This document shows, piece after piece, positions 8,190 to 15,121 of a stretch of DNA of 64,000 nt (position 1 is the first letter of the stretch; every line of letters begins with the position of its first letter). The position numbers and the translations under genes are program-made. Source of the DNA: Halopseudomonas laoshanensis (GTDB lineage Bacteria > Pseudomonadota > Gammaproteobacteria > Pseudomonadales > Pseudomonadaceae); assembly GCF_008365385.1 (NCBI RefSeq), contig NZ_QOVF01000001.1, positions 248,001 to 312,000 of the forward strand. Reading direction: 5' to 3'. Below the pieces are notes generated by a model. The model did not search any database, had not been told where the DNA came from, and was given only the letters and a program-made list of their open reading frames with translations.

Positions 8190-10603
8190 ACGCGCTCCGC
8201 TATTCGGGGCTGAGGTTTCCAGCGCTTGAGCAACAGTGCGTTAGATACCACGCTGACGCTACTCAGCGCCATTAATGCGCCTGCCAGCATCGGGCTGAGC
8301 AAGCCCATAGCTGCCAAGGGTATGCCCAGACTGTTGTAAACAAAGGCCCAGAACAGATTCTGGCGGATCTTGCGCCAAGTATGCCGCGAGATGTCCAGCG
8401 CTGCCGGTACCAGCTGTGGGTCGCCACGCATCAATGTAATGCCGGCGCTGTGCATGGCCACGTCGGTGCCGGTAGACATGGCCATGCCGACATCGGCGGC
8501 GCTGAGCGCGGGAGCGTCATTGATCCCGTCGCCGATCATCGCCACCACCTGGCCCTGGTCGCGCAGGTTTTGTATATGCCGCGCTTTGTCTTCTGGCAGC
8601 ACCTGCGCTTCGATATGCGTGATGCCCAGTTGCTCGCCGACAGCCTGGGCGGCGGCCTGGCTATCCCCGCTGATTAACCAGCTGTCGATATTCAGTTCGC
8701 GCAGCTGATTGATGGTGCGCAGCGCTTCGGGCTTCAAGGTGTCAGCAAATGCCATCAGCGCAATCGGTTCAGATGCACCCTCAACTGCCAGCCAGGACAC
8801 CGTATGGCCTTGGTTCTCATGCTGTTGAGTCAACCGGGCCGAGCTTTCCAGGCTTACCTTCAGGTCAGCCATAAGCCGCCGGTTTCCCAGCCATATGCGC
8901 TGCCCTTCGATCAGCCCGCTGGCGCCTAGCCCGGAATGAACACGAAAGTCCGTGGCGGCTGGAGCATTCACCTGCTGCGCATTGGCATAATCCAACAGCG
9001 CCCGGGCGAGCGGATGTTCGGCGTTGCGTTGTAACGCGACCGCCAGCATCAGTGCCGAGCCTTGTTCCTCTTCCCGAGTTTGTGCGAGGGCGCCCAGCGC
9101 GGCAAAGGTCACCAGACTGGGTTTGCCTAATGTCAGCGTGCCGGTTTTGTCGAATACCACAGTGTTGACCTTGTGAGCCAGTTCCAGCGCCTGGGCATCG
9201 CGGATCAGTATGCCATGGCGTGCAGCGACGCCCGTGCCGACCATAATCGCGGTCGGCGTTGCCAGACCCAGTGCACAGGGGCAGGCAATCACCAGCACGG
9301 CTATCGCGTTCAGCAGCGCCTGTTCGCCGCCAAACCAGAGGCTGCCGAGTCCCCAGGTCAATGCCGCTATCAGCAATACAATGGGCACAAAGACCGCACT
9401 GACTCTATCCACCAGGCGCTGGATCGGGGCTTTGGAGGCCTGTGCGCTTTCCACCAGGCGGACGATTCTCGCGAGCATGGTGTCATGCCCGACGGCGGTG
9501 GTTTCAACCACCAGCATGCCATCCTGATTCATCGCGCCGGCGCTGACGGAGTCACCGGGCTGACGGCTGACAGGCAGGCTTTCGCCGGTGAGCATGGACT
9601 CGTCCACATGGCTGCCACCCTCGCGAATGATCCCATCTACAGGAATGCGTTCGCCGGGCTGAATCAGCACGTGATCCCCCAGATTGATCTGCTCGAGCGG
9701 CACCAGTTGCTCACCGTCAGCCGTTCGCAGCCGGGCCATGTCCGGGCGCAGGGCAGTAAGAGCGCGGATGGCATCCAGCGTTTGGCGCTTGGCGCGACTT
9801 TCAAGGTATTTACCCAGTAGTACGAAGCTGACGATCACTGCAGAGGCTTCGTAATACAGTTCAGGCATCACGCCGGCCGGACTGGTAAAGACATGCCAGC
9901 TACTTAACGCCCATCCTGCCGACGTACCCAGGGCCACCAGCAGATCCATGTTGCCGGTGCGGTTGCGCAGCGCATGCCAGGCACCGCGGTAAAAGCGTGC
10001 ACCGAAATAGAATTGCACGATTGACGCCAGCAGCAGCTGCAGTAGCGGTGGCAGCATGAACTGGTGATAGCCGAAGAGGGCGGGGAACATGCCTAAGGCC
10101 AAGGGGGCGCTCAGCAAGGCGGCAAAAATGACGTGGCGCCGCTCGCTTTTCAGTTTGACGGCTTGTACGTCTTGCTCTTCAGCCGTCGCGGGCGTGACCC
10201 AGCGCCCAGGGTAGCCGGCCTTTTTCAAAGCGCTGAATAGCTCGTCGGTCGGCATACCTGCCAGGTACATGACCCGCGCTTGCTGACTGGCCAGGTTGAC
10301 CTCGGCGCCGAGCACGCCAGGTACTGCCAGCAGCGCCGTTTCTACGCGGCGGACGCAGCCGGCGCAGCTCATGCCTTCGATGCTCAGTTGCTTGGCTTCG
10401 GTCGCCAGCTGATAACCGGCCTGGTCGAGCGCGGTGCTGACGGCGCTGAGCTGGCTGGTGGCGTCAAGCTCCAGGTAGGCAGTATCGGAAGCAAGATTGA
10501 CTTGCACCTTGGAAGCGCCGGGCACTGCGGTGAGCGCGCGCTCGACCCTGCTGACGCAGGAAGCACAAGTCATACCGTTAATAGGAAGGGTGATGGCAGT
10601 CAT
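8186..10603 (-). CDS. copA: Cu(I)-exporting P1B-type ATPase CopA
   Basis: Inner-membrane ATPase that pumps Cu(I) out of the cytoplasm. The 805-aa protein has two N-terminal heavy-metal-binding domains with GMTCASC (residues 10-16) and GMSCAGC (77-83), eight predicted membrane segments, the actuator loop TGES (339-342), the transport-site CPC (441-443) in the sixth segment, the phosphorylated Asp of DKTGT (485-489), the nucleotide-binding EHPL motif (about 529), and GDGINDAP (691-698). All catalytic residues are intact. It is transcribed leftward from a CueR-type promoter at 10633-10663, with cueR overlapping its 3' end. Confidence 0.96.
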   Translation of the reverse strand: MTAITLPINGMTCASCVSRVERALTAVPGASKVQVNLASDTAYLELDATSQLSAVSTALDQAGYQLATEAKQLSIEGMSCAGCVRRVETALLAVPGVLGAEVNLASQQARVMYLAGMPTDELFSALKKAGYPGRWVTPATAEEQDVQAVKLKSERRHVIFAALLSAPLALGMFPALFGYHQFMLPPLLQLLLASIVQFYFGARFYRGAWHALRNRTGNMDLLVALGTSAGWALSSWHVFTSPAGVMPELYYEASAVIVSFVLLGKYLESRAKRQTLDAIRALTALRPDMARLRTADGEQLVPLEQINLGDHVLIQPGERIPVDGIIREGGSHVDESMLTGESLPVSRQPGDSVSAGAMNQDGMLVVETTAVGHDTMLARIVRLVESAQASKAPIQRLVDRVSAVFVPIVLLIAALTWGLGSLWFGGEQALLNAIAVLVIACPCALGLATPTAIMVGTGVAARHGILIRDAQALELAHKVNTVVFDKTGTLTLGKPSLVTFAALGALAQTREEEQGSALMLAVALQRNAEHPLARALLDYANAQQVNAPAATDFRVHSGLGASGLIEGQRIWLGNRRLMADLKVSLESSARLTQQHENQGHTVSWLAVEGASEPIALMAFADTLKPEALRTINQLRELNIDSWLISGDSQAAAQAVGEQLGITHIEAQVLPEDKARHIQNLRDQGQVVAMIGDGINDAPALSAADVGMAMSTGTDVAMHSAGITLMRGDPQLVPAALDISRHTWRKIRQNLFWAFVYNSLGIPLAAMGLLSPMLAGALMALSSVSVVSNALLLKRWKPQPRIAERV

Positions 10604-10632
10604 GGTGGTTACTCGAAGCTGAACCAGCGTGA

Positions 10633-10663
10633 ACTGTGCACCTTGACATCATGTCAAGGTCAA
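10633..10663 (-). promoter_or_regulatory. CueR-type operator/promoter of copA-cueR
   Basis: Positions 10640-10660 form a perfect 21-bp dyad (arms ACCTTGACAT / ATGTCAAGGT around one central base), the size and end sequence expected of a CueR box. On the reverse strand TTGACC (10663-10658) is a good -35 and CACAGT (10638-10633) a plausible -10, separated by exactly 19 bp. That long spacer is characteristic of MerR-family promoters and is normally corrected by the metal-bound activator. The copA start codon is 30 nt downstream of the -10. Confidence 0.8.
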
Positions 10664-10694
10664 GCAAAAGCGTACATAAGGATTTACCGCCGAC

Positions 10695-12443
10695 CTAGAT
10701 GAAACCCATCGGCGGCTTGCCTGAGCCACTGCCAAGCTTCAACCCGACCTTGAGAATCAGGTCATTATCCAGCGCAGCAACGACCCAGGTATGACCTTCC
10801 CACTCTACCCGGTCGCCCACCACCGGGTGTCCACCAAACTGCTTGCTGAAGAAAGCCGCCAGGGTCAGTTCACCCAATTCAGGCGGCACCTCGAACCCAT
10901 AGAAGTTTCCCACCGCGCTAAGCTGCGCGTCGCCTTCGAGGATGAAGTCGCCGAAGAACTTGCGGTTCTCCAGGTAGCTGGGTGTATGTGCCTTACTGAA
11001 CAGTCGGGATAATGCTGGCAGATCCCTGGGGCTACCGATAATGCATAGCACATCGTTCAACGCCAGCCGTGTGCTGCCGGAGGGATGCAACAGGTGGCTA
11101 CCGCGAAACACTGCGGCTATGCGCGATTCCGCGGGCATGGTGAGTTGCTTCAACTGCACCCCGACACACCAGTTGGCATTATCCAGCTGGTAGATCATGA
11201 CTTCGTAATCGCCGTCGATCGCGATATCCAGGCTGGTGCGCTGCATCGGCTCTGGCTGTGGCGGGATTTCCACTTTGCACAGGCGAGCGGCCAGTGGCAG
11301 CGAGGAGCCTTGCAACAGCAACGATACCAGCACCACCACAAAGGCGACGTTGAACAGCAATTGCGCCTGCTCAAGCCCGGCGAGTAGCGGGAAGATCGCC
11401 AGAATAATCGGCACTGCACCGCGCAGCCCCACCCAGGCAATAAACAGGCGTTCGCGCCAGGAGAACACGAAGGGCGCCAGACATATCAGTACCGCCACCG
11501 GGCGCGCCACCAGAATCAGAAAAAGCGCAATGCCGACAGCCGGCCCAGCGATGATGATCATTTCACTGGGGGTCACCAACAGGCCGAGCATAAGGAACAT
11601 GCCGATCTGGCTCAGCCAGGCCATTCCATCCTGCACATGCAGTATGTTCTGCAAGTTGCGTACGCGCCGATTGCCCAGCACCAGGCCCGTCAGGTAGATG
11701 GCCAGAAAACCGCTACCGCCGATGCTATTGGCAAAAGCGAATACCAGAATCGCGCCGCTGGTGATCAGCAAGGGGTAGAGACCTGTCGCCAGGTGCACAC
11801 GATTGACCAGCCAGGCCAGCAGCATGCCGCCAGCCAAGCCGCAGAGACCGCCTATGCCAAACTGCTGAACCAGCAGCAGCAGAAAGTTCCAGCTGAAGCT
11901 CTCCTGTCCAGAGGACAACATCTCCACCAAAGTAATGGTCAGGAAGATCGCCATCGGATCGTTCGAGCCTGATTCGATCTCCAGCGTTGCGCCTACGCGC
12001 TGCTTGAGATTCAGCCCCTTGCCCTGCAGCAGCGAAAATACCGCCGCGGCGTCGGTAGAGCCAACAATGGCCCCCAGCAGCAAGCCTTGTAGCCAGTGGA
12101 TGTTCAGCAGCCAGGCAGTCAGCATGCCCGTCAATCCGGCGCTTATCACCACACCAATACTCGCCAGTGACATCGCGGGCCACAGCCCGACGCGGAAATT
12201 CTCCACCCGGGTGCGCATACCACCATCCAGCAGGATAATGGCCAGCGCCAGGCTGCCGATCATGAAGGCAGTAGAGGTATTGTCGAAAGCAATGCCGCCA
12301 AATCCATCCACACCGGCGAGCATGCCGATAATCAAGAATATCAACAGTAAGGGAATGCCCAGCCGGGATGAAAGTGAACTGGCCAGAATGCTGGCGCACA
12401 GCAGCATGGCGCCGATGAGAAAAAGCGTGTTTATATAATCCAT
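10695..12443 (-). CDS. cvrA: CPA1-family K+(or Na+)/H+ antiporter, CvrA/NhaP2 type
   Basis: Inner-membrane cation/proton antiporter. The first 390 or so residues form a Na/H-exchanger domain of about 12-13 membrane segments, with family motifs LLIFLIIGMLAGVDG, IILLDGGMRT, the GSTDAAAVFSLL segment carrying the conserved transport Asp, and LRGAVPIILAIFPLL. The rest is cytoplasmic: an RCK_C/TrkA_C-like domain (about 400-485) and a C-terminal CorC/HlyC-associated domain (about 500-575; LILKVGLKLGSG). This three-part architecture and the 582-aa length fit K+/H+ antiporter NhaP2/CvrA; the ion specificity cannot be read from sequence. It diverges from the tpm gene. Confidence 0.88.
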   Translation of the reverse strand: MDYINTLFLIGAMLLCASILASSLSSRLGIPLLLIFLIIGMLAGVDGFGGIAFDNTSTAFMIGSLALAIILLDGGMRTRVENFRVGLWPAMSLASIGVVISAGLTGMLTAWLLNIHWLQGLLLGAIVGSTDAAAVFSLLQGKGLNLKQRVGATLEIESGSNDPMAIFLTITLVEMLSSGQESFSWNFLLLLVQQFGIGGLCGLAGGMLLAWLVNRVHLATGLYPLLITSGAILVFAFANSIGGSGFLAIYLTGLVLGNRRVRNLQNILHVQDGMAWLSQIGMFLMLGLLVTPSEMIIIAGPAVGIALFLILVARPVAVLICLAPFVFSWRERLFIAWVGLRGAVPIILAIFPLLAGLEQAQLLFNVAFVVVLVSLLLQGSSLPLAARLCKVEIPPQPEPMQRTSLDIAIDGDYEVMIYQLDNANWCVGVQLKQLTMPAESRIAAVFRGSHLLHPSGSTRLALNDVLCIIGSPRDLPALSRLFSKAHTPSYLENRKFFGDFILEGDAQLSAVGNFYGFEVPPELGELTLAAFFSKQFGGHPVVGDRVEWEGHTWVVAALDNDLILKVGLKLGSGSGKPPMGFI

Positions 12444-12555
12444 ACGGGTGGCTGGTCCGTCCTGATGGTGAATCAGCCCATACTATATCCTGAACAGCCG
12501 GACGAGTTTAAAAATTGCTGTATAGTCAATCGATTGCAACCCGAAGGTGAATGAA

Positions 12556-13218
12556 ATGGACGCCCGTTTCTGGCACGAGCGCTGGCAGCGCGGTGAGATT
12601 GGTTTTCACAAATCCAGGGCCAACCCACTGTTGGTCCGCTGGTGGCCGCAGCTGGGGTTGCCCTCAGGGAGTGCGGTATGTGTGCCGTTGTGTGGCAAAA
12701 GTCTCGACCTGCTCTGGCTACGTGATCATGGTCACTCGGTGACGGGGATCGAACTGTCGCGTAGCGCGCTGGAAGACTTTGCCCAGGAAAATCAGTTGGC
12801 CTTGCACTGGCGCCGTGAAGAATCATTTGATGTGGCCGAAGGGCAGGGCCTGCAGCTCTTTGCGGGCGATTTCTTTGCCGTGCAGCCAGAGCATATCGAG
12901 CAGGTCGCCGCAGTCTATGACCGCGCTGCGCTGATCGCGCTCCCGCCAGACATGCGCGCTCGCTACGTCACTCACATGCTCACAATCCTTCCTGCGAGCT
13001 GGCAGATGTTGCTGGTGACCCTGGATTACCCGCAAGCCGAGCGACCCGGCCCGCCTTTCAGTGTGCCTGACGCTGAGGTGCGAGCCCTGTTTGCCGGTTG
13101 CGAGGTGACTCAGCTGGATGATCAGGACGTTTTGAAGGATCACGCCTTGTTTCGCCAACAGGGGATGACGCAGTTGCGTGAGCGGGTGTATCACATCATC
13201 AGGACACCCGCGGCCTGA
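12556..13218 (+). CDS. tpm: Thiopurine/selenium S-methyltransferase (TPMT family)
   Basis: SAM-dependent methyltransferase; bacterial members methylate thiopurines and are linked to selenite/tellurite detoxification. From ATG 12556 the 220-aa product starts MDARFWHERWQRGEIGFH, the typical family N-terminus, and continues with the SAM-binding CVPLCGKSLDLLWL and GHSVTGIELS segments and AVYDRAALIALPPDMRARYV. A GTG at 12547 is in frame, but AGGTGA at 12545-12550 is correctly spaced for 12556. The stop overlaps the next start as TGATG, so it forms an operon with the AEC transporter. A TATAGT hexamer at 12521-12526 is a possible -10. Confidence 0.92.
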   Translation: MDARFWHERWQRGEIGFHKSRANPLLVRWWPQLGLPSGSAVCVPLCGKSLDLLWLRDHGHSVTGIELSRSALEDFAQENQLALHWRREESFDVAEGQGLQLFAGDFFAVQPEHIEQVAAVYDRAALIALPPDMRARYVTHMLTILPASWQMLLVTLDYPQAERPGPPFSVPDAEVRALFAGCEVTQLDDQDVLKDHALFRQQGMTQLRERVYHIIRTPAA

Positions 13219-14141
13219 TGAGCGCCGCGCTGATTCTGCTCTACAAGCTTTTGCCTTTGTATATAACCGTGGGGCTTGGTTGGCTGGCGGGACGCTATTT
13301 GCAAGCCAGCGGTAGCCATATCGCTGGCATCATGCTGTATATCGTCACGCCGTCGGTGATCTTTGCAGGGGTCATGGCCGCGCCGCTCTCCCTCAGTGTG
13401 ATCATGCTGCCGTTTCTGGTCTTTGCATTTTGCACGATGCTGGCGCTGGCCCATCTGGTAGTCGCCCGGCGCTGGCTCAAGGATCCGGTCGCCAACCTGA
13501 TCCCACTGTCTGTAGGGACCGGTAATACCGGCTACTTTGGCATTCCGGTGGCGTTGCTGCTGTTCGGCGAGCAGGGTTTAAGCATTTATATTGTTTGCAT
13601 GCTTGGCACCACGCTGTTTGAAAACTCGGTGGGCTTCTATCTCGCTGCACGTGGGCGGTTTGGCGTTCGCGACTGTCTGCTGAAAGTCGCCCGCCTACCC
13701 GCGATTTATGCTTTCGCCCTGGCAGTAGCGCTCAATCTGTCACAGATTGGCATGCCGGAGGTGCTGGTACCGTTGTTTGACAACCTGCGTGGCGCTTACA
13801 GTATTTTGGGCATGATGATTATTGGCATGAGTATTCTCAGCATGCGCGGCCTGGCCGGTGACCTGCGCTTCACAGCCTTGGCATTTTTTGGCAAATTCAT
13901 CTCCTGGCCGCTGCTAGCCCTGGCGTTCTGGTGGGTAGATAGCCGTTTTCTCCAGCTGTATGAGCTGCCGGTCTACAGAGCGGTGTTTCTGATCTCGATC
14001 ACTCCTATCGCCGCCAATACCGTCGTTATTGCCACTTTGCTCAACACTTCTCCGCGGCAAGTTGCAGGCACCACTCTGCTGAGCACATTGGTCGCGCTCA
14101 TCTATATCCCGTTTATGGTTTCATGGGTTCTGAGTAACTGA
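13218..14141 (+). CDS. AEC-family (auxin efflux carrier-like) permease
   Basis: Inner-membrane permease of 307 aa with about 10 hydrophobic segments spread over the whole length. The pattern LPLYITVGLGWLAGRYL, then a segment around NLIPLSVGTGNTGYFGIPVALLL, and a C-terminal TPIAANTVVIATL matches the AEC/membrane-transport-protein family. The conserved Asn/Gly-rich GNTGYFG in the first half and PIAAN in the second half are the usual crossover motifs. The start ATG overlaps the tpm TGA by one base, so the two are co-translated. The substrate is unknown; export of organic acids or amino-acid-like compounds is known for relatives. Confidence 0.82.
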   Translation: MSAALILLYKLLPLYITVGLGWLAGRYLQASGSHIAGIMLYIVTPSVIFAGVMAAPLSLSVIMLPFLVFAFCTMLALAHLVVARRWLKDPVANLIPLSVGTGNTGYFGIPVALLLFGEQGLSIYIVCMLGTTLFENSVGFYLAARGRFGVRDCLLKVARLPAIYAFALAVALNLSQIGMPEVLVPLFDNLRGAYSILGMMIIGMSILSMRGLAGDLRFTALAFFGKFISWPLLALAFWWVDSRFLQLYELPVYRAVFLISITPIAANTVVIATLLNTSPRQVAGTTLLSTLVALIYIPFMVSWVLSN

Positions 14142-14164
14142 ACTAAATTCGCTTCCCTCTGTCG

Positions 14165-14181
14165 GGCGCGAGCTTCGCGCC
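14165..14181. repeat. Short GC-rich hairpin after the AEC gene
   Basis: A perfect 7-bp stem (GGCGCGA / TCGCGCC) with a 3-nt loop lies 24 nt after the AEC stop codon. It lacks a T-tract, so it is only a weak terminator candidate; it might stabilise the transcript 3' end. Confidence 0.4.
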
Positions 14182-14214
14182 TGGCTATCCCACCTCGATC
14201 CACCCCTCGATATA

Positions 14215-14259
14215 TCGTGCAAAATGCAATCCACCAAATCGGCACGTCGTGCATGATGC
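14215..14259 (+). promoter_or_regulatory. Paired upstream direct repeats (putative enhancer sites)
   Basis: Two copies of TCGTGCANNATGC occur at 14215-14227 and 14247-14259, exactly 32 bp apart, or about three helical turns. Each copy contains a partial dyad of the form TGCA-N3-TGC. They lie 68-112 bp upstream of a sigma-54-type -24 element, the usual position for activator binding sites. Which enhancer-binding protein would use them is unknown. Confidence 0.5.
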
Positions 14260-14285
14260 CTATTCGGGTGGCTGGGCGTGGTTTT

Positions 14286-14298
14286 TAAGTTATTGATT
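14286..14298 (-). promoter_or_regulatory. Integration host factor (IHF) consensus site
   Basis: The sequence TAAGTTATTGATT matches the reverse of the IHF consensus WATCAANNNNTTR at every defined position, and is followed by an A/T-rich tract to 14322. It lies between the upstream repeats and the -24/-12 promoter, exactly where IHF bends DNA in sigma-54 systems. Confidence 0.55.
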
Positions 14299-14325
14299 TA
14301 AATAAATATTTTAATAAATAAAGAC

Positions 14326-14341
14326 TGGCACGCAGCGTGCA
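14326..14341 (+). promoter_or_regulatory. Sigma-54 (RpoN) -24/-12 promoter
   Basis: TGGCACG-CAGC-GTGCA has the invariant GG and GC dinucleotides separated by exactly 10 bp. It matches the consensus TGGCACG-N4-TTGCW at all but one position, and the five bases before it (aagac) also fit the extended consensus. The predicted start near 14352 leaves a leader of about 63 nt before the ATG at 14415, which contains a small CTGGTT/AACCAG hairpin just before the Shine-Dalgarno. Confidence 0.7.
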
Positions 14342-14414
14342 CTCCTCTATGTACGTAACAGAACTATTGGCGGCCACAAGCAGCCGATGCTGGTTAGAAC
14401 CAGGGGAGAACAAG

Positions 14415-14645
14415 ATGAAGTACAAGGATCTCGGGCAAGGCGTTTTCGCAACAATGTTATTGACTGGGGCAACAGTCATGCTGCTGGTTAGTGGCGGCAA
14501 CAGCCCCGAACAGAAGCGTACCTATCCGGTTCAATCCAGCCTGCCAGCCGAAATCCGTCAGCAGGCGAGCGATCAGCTGCAAAGAACGAGCGTCGAGCAG
14601 GGCCTCCGTCCGTTCGGCAGTGAAAAATCAAGCTGGGTGTTTTGA
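14415..14645 (+). CDS. Small single-span membrane protein, unknown function
   Basis: A 76-aa product that I do not recognise. The ATG at 14415 follows a strong GGGGAGAA Shine-Dalgarno; the open frame extends back to 14337 but has no ribosome site there. Residues about 8-27 (GQGVFATMLLTGATVMLLVS) form one hydrophobic segment, possibly an uncleaved signal anchor. It is followed by a polar, Gln-rich tail (residues 28-76) with predicted helical character that ends SSWVF. Lys residues before the hydrophobic segment suggest the tail is periplasmic. Its transcription appears driven by the sigma-54 promoter at 14326. A DUF1328 gene follows 129 nt downstream. Confidence 0.7.
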   Translation: MKYKDLGQGVFATMLLTGATVMLLVSGGNSPEQKRTYPVQSSLPAEIRQQASDQLQRTSVEQGLRPFGSEKSSWVF

Positions 14646-14774
14646 GACAAGCTGGGTTTCAAGAGAAGTAACTCTATCAGGAAGATTTGATCCAGAAGGT
14701 TTGCGGTAAATCATTGTGATCGTCAGAGCCTTTGAGACGGTCCATCAAACTGAGAGTGTTGGGAGGGTAGAACG

Positions 14775-14987
14775 ATGATTGTATGGGCTATTGCTTTTCT
14801 GATTGTGGCTATTGCTGCAGCGATTGTAGGTTTTGGCGGAGCGGCTATAGGCGTTGTAGCGGCTGCCGGTAAATTTCTATTTGTTGTCTTCATGTTGATG
14901 TTCGTGCTGTCGTTCATCCTCGGGATGGGTCGACGCATTCGCATGCAGCGCACCAGTCTGCCGCGTGCCACCTCGGTTAACTGGTAA
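14775..14987 (+). CDS. DUF1328-family small membrane protein (YtjA-like)
   Basis: A 70-aa integral membrane protein with two hydrophobic segments (residues about 2-32 and 33-53) linked by a Gly-rich FGGAAIGVVAAAGK turn, followed by a basic tail (GRRIRMQRTS). This is the layout of DUF1328/UPF0391 proteins, whose function is unknown. The start is supported by GGGAGGGT a few bases upstream. It may share the transcript of the preceding 76-aa gene, as no terminator is evident in the 129-nt gap. Both being small inner-membrane proteins suggests an envelope-stress role, but this is inference only. Confidence 0.82.
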   Translation: MIVWAIAFLIVAIAAAIVGFGGAAIGVVAAAGKFLFVVFMLMFVLSFILGMGRRIRMQRTSLPRATSVNW

Positions 14988-15013
14988 TTGCTGTTACAAG
15001 GTACGTTTAGACT

Positions 15014-15108
15014 GGATAGCTGCAACCGCACCTATCTGGTCTAGCTATCCGATCTAATTATCCAGCCGAACTGTCTAGTAGAACTATCTAGTTAGCCGAA
15101 CTATCCAG
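15014..15108. repeat. Inverted and direct repeats between convergent genes
   Basis: This A/T-rich spacer holds a dyad GGATAGCT (15014-15021) / AGCTATCC (15043-15050) and three copies of GAACTRTCYAG at 15068, 15081 and 15098. It lies between the 3' ends of the DUF1328 gene and the glycosyltransferase gene. It could fold as a transcript-end structure, but no T-tract follows. Confidence 0.5.
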
Positions 15109-15121
15109 CGGACTTTGATAA

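Noticed and set aside
12570-12590. TGGCACG-like sigma-54 motif at the start of tpm
   Set aside because: GG is followed at the required distance by GG, not GC, and it lies inside coding sequence.
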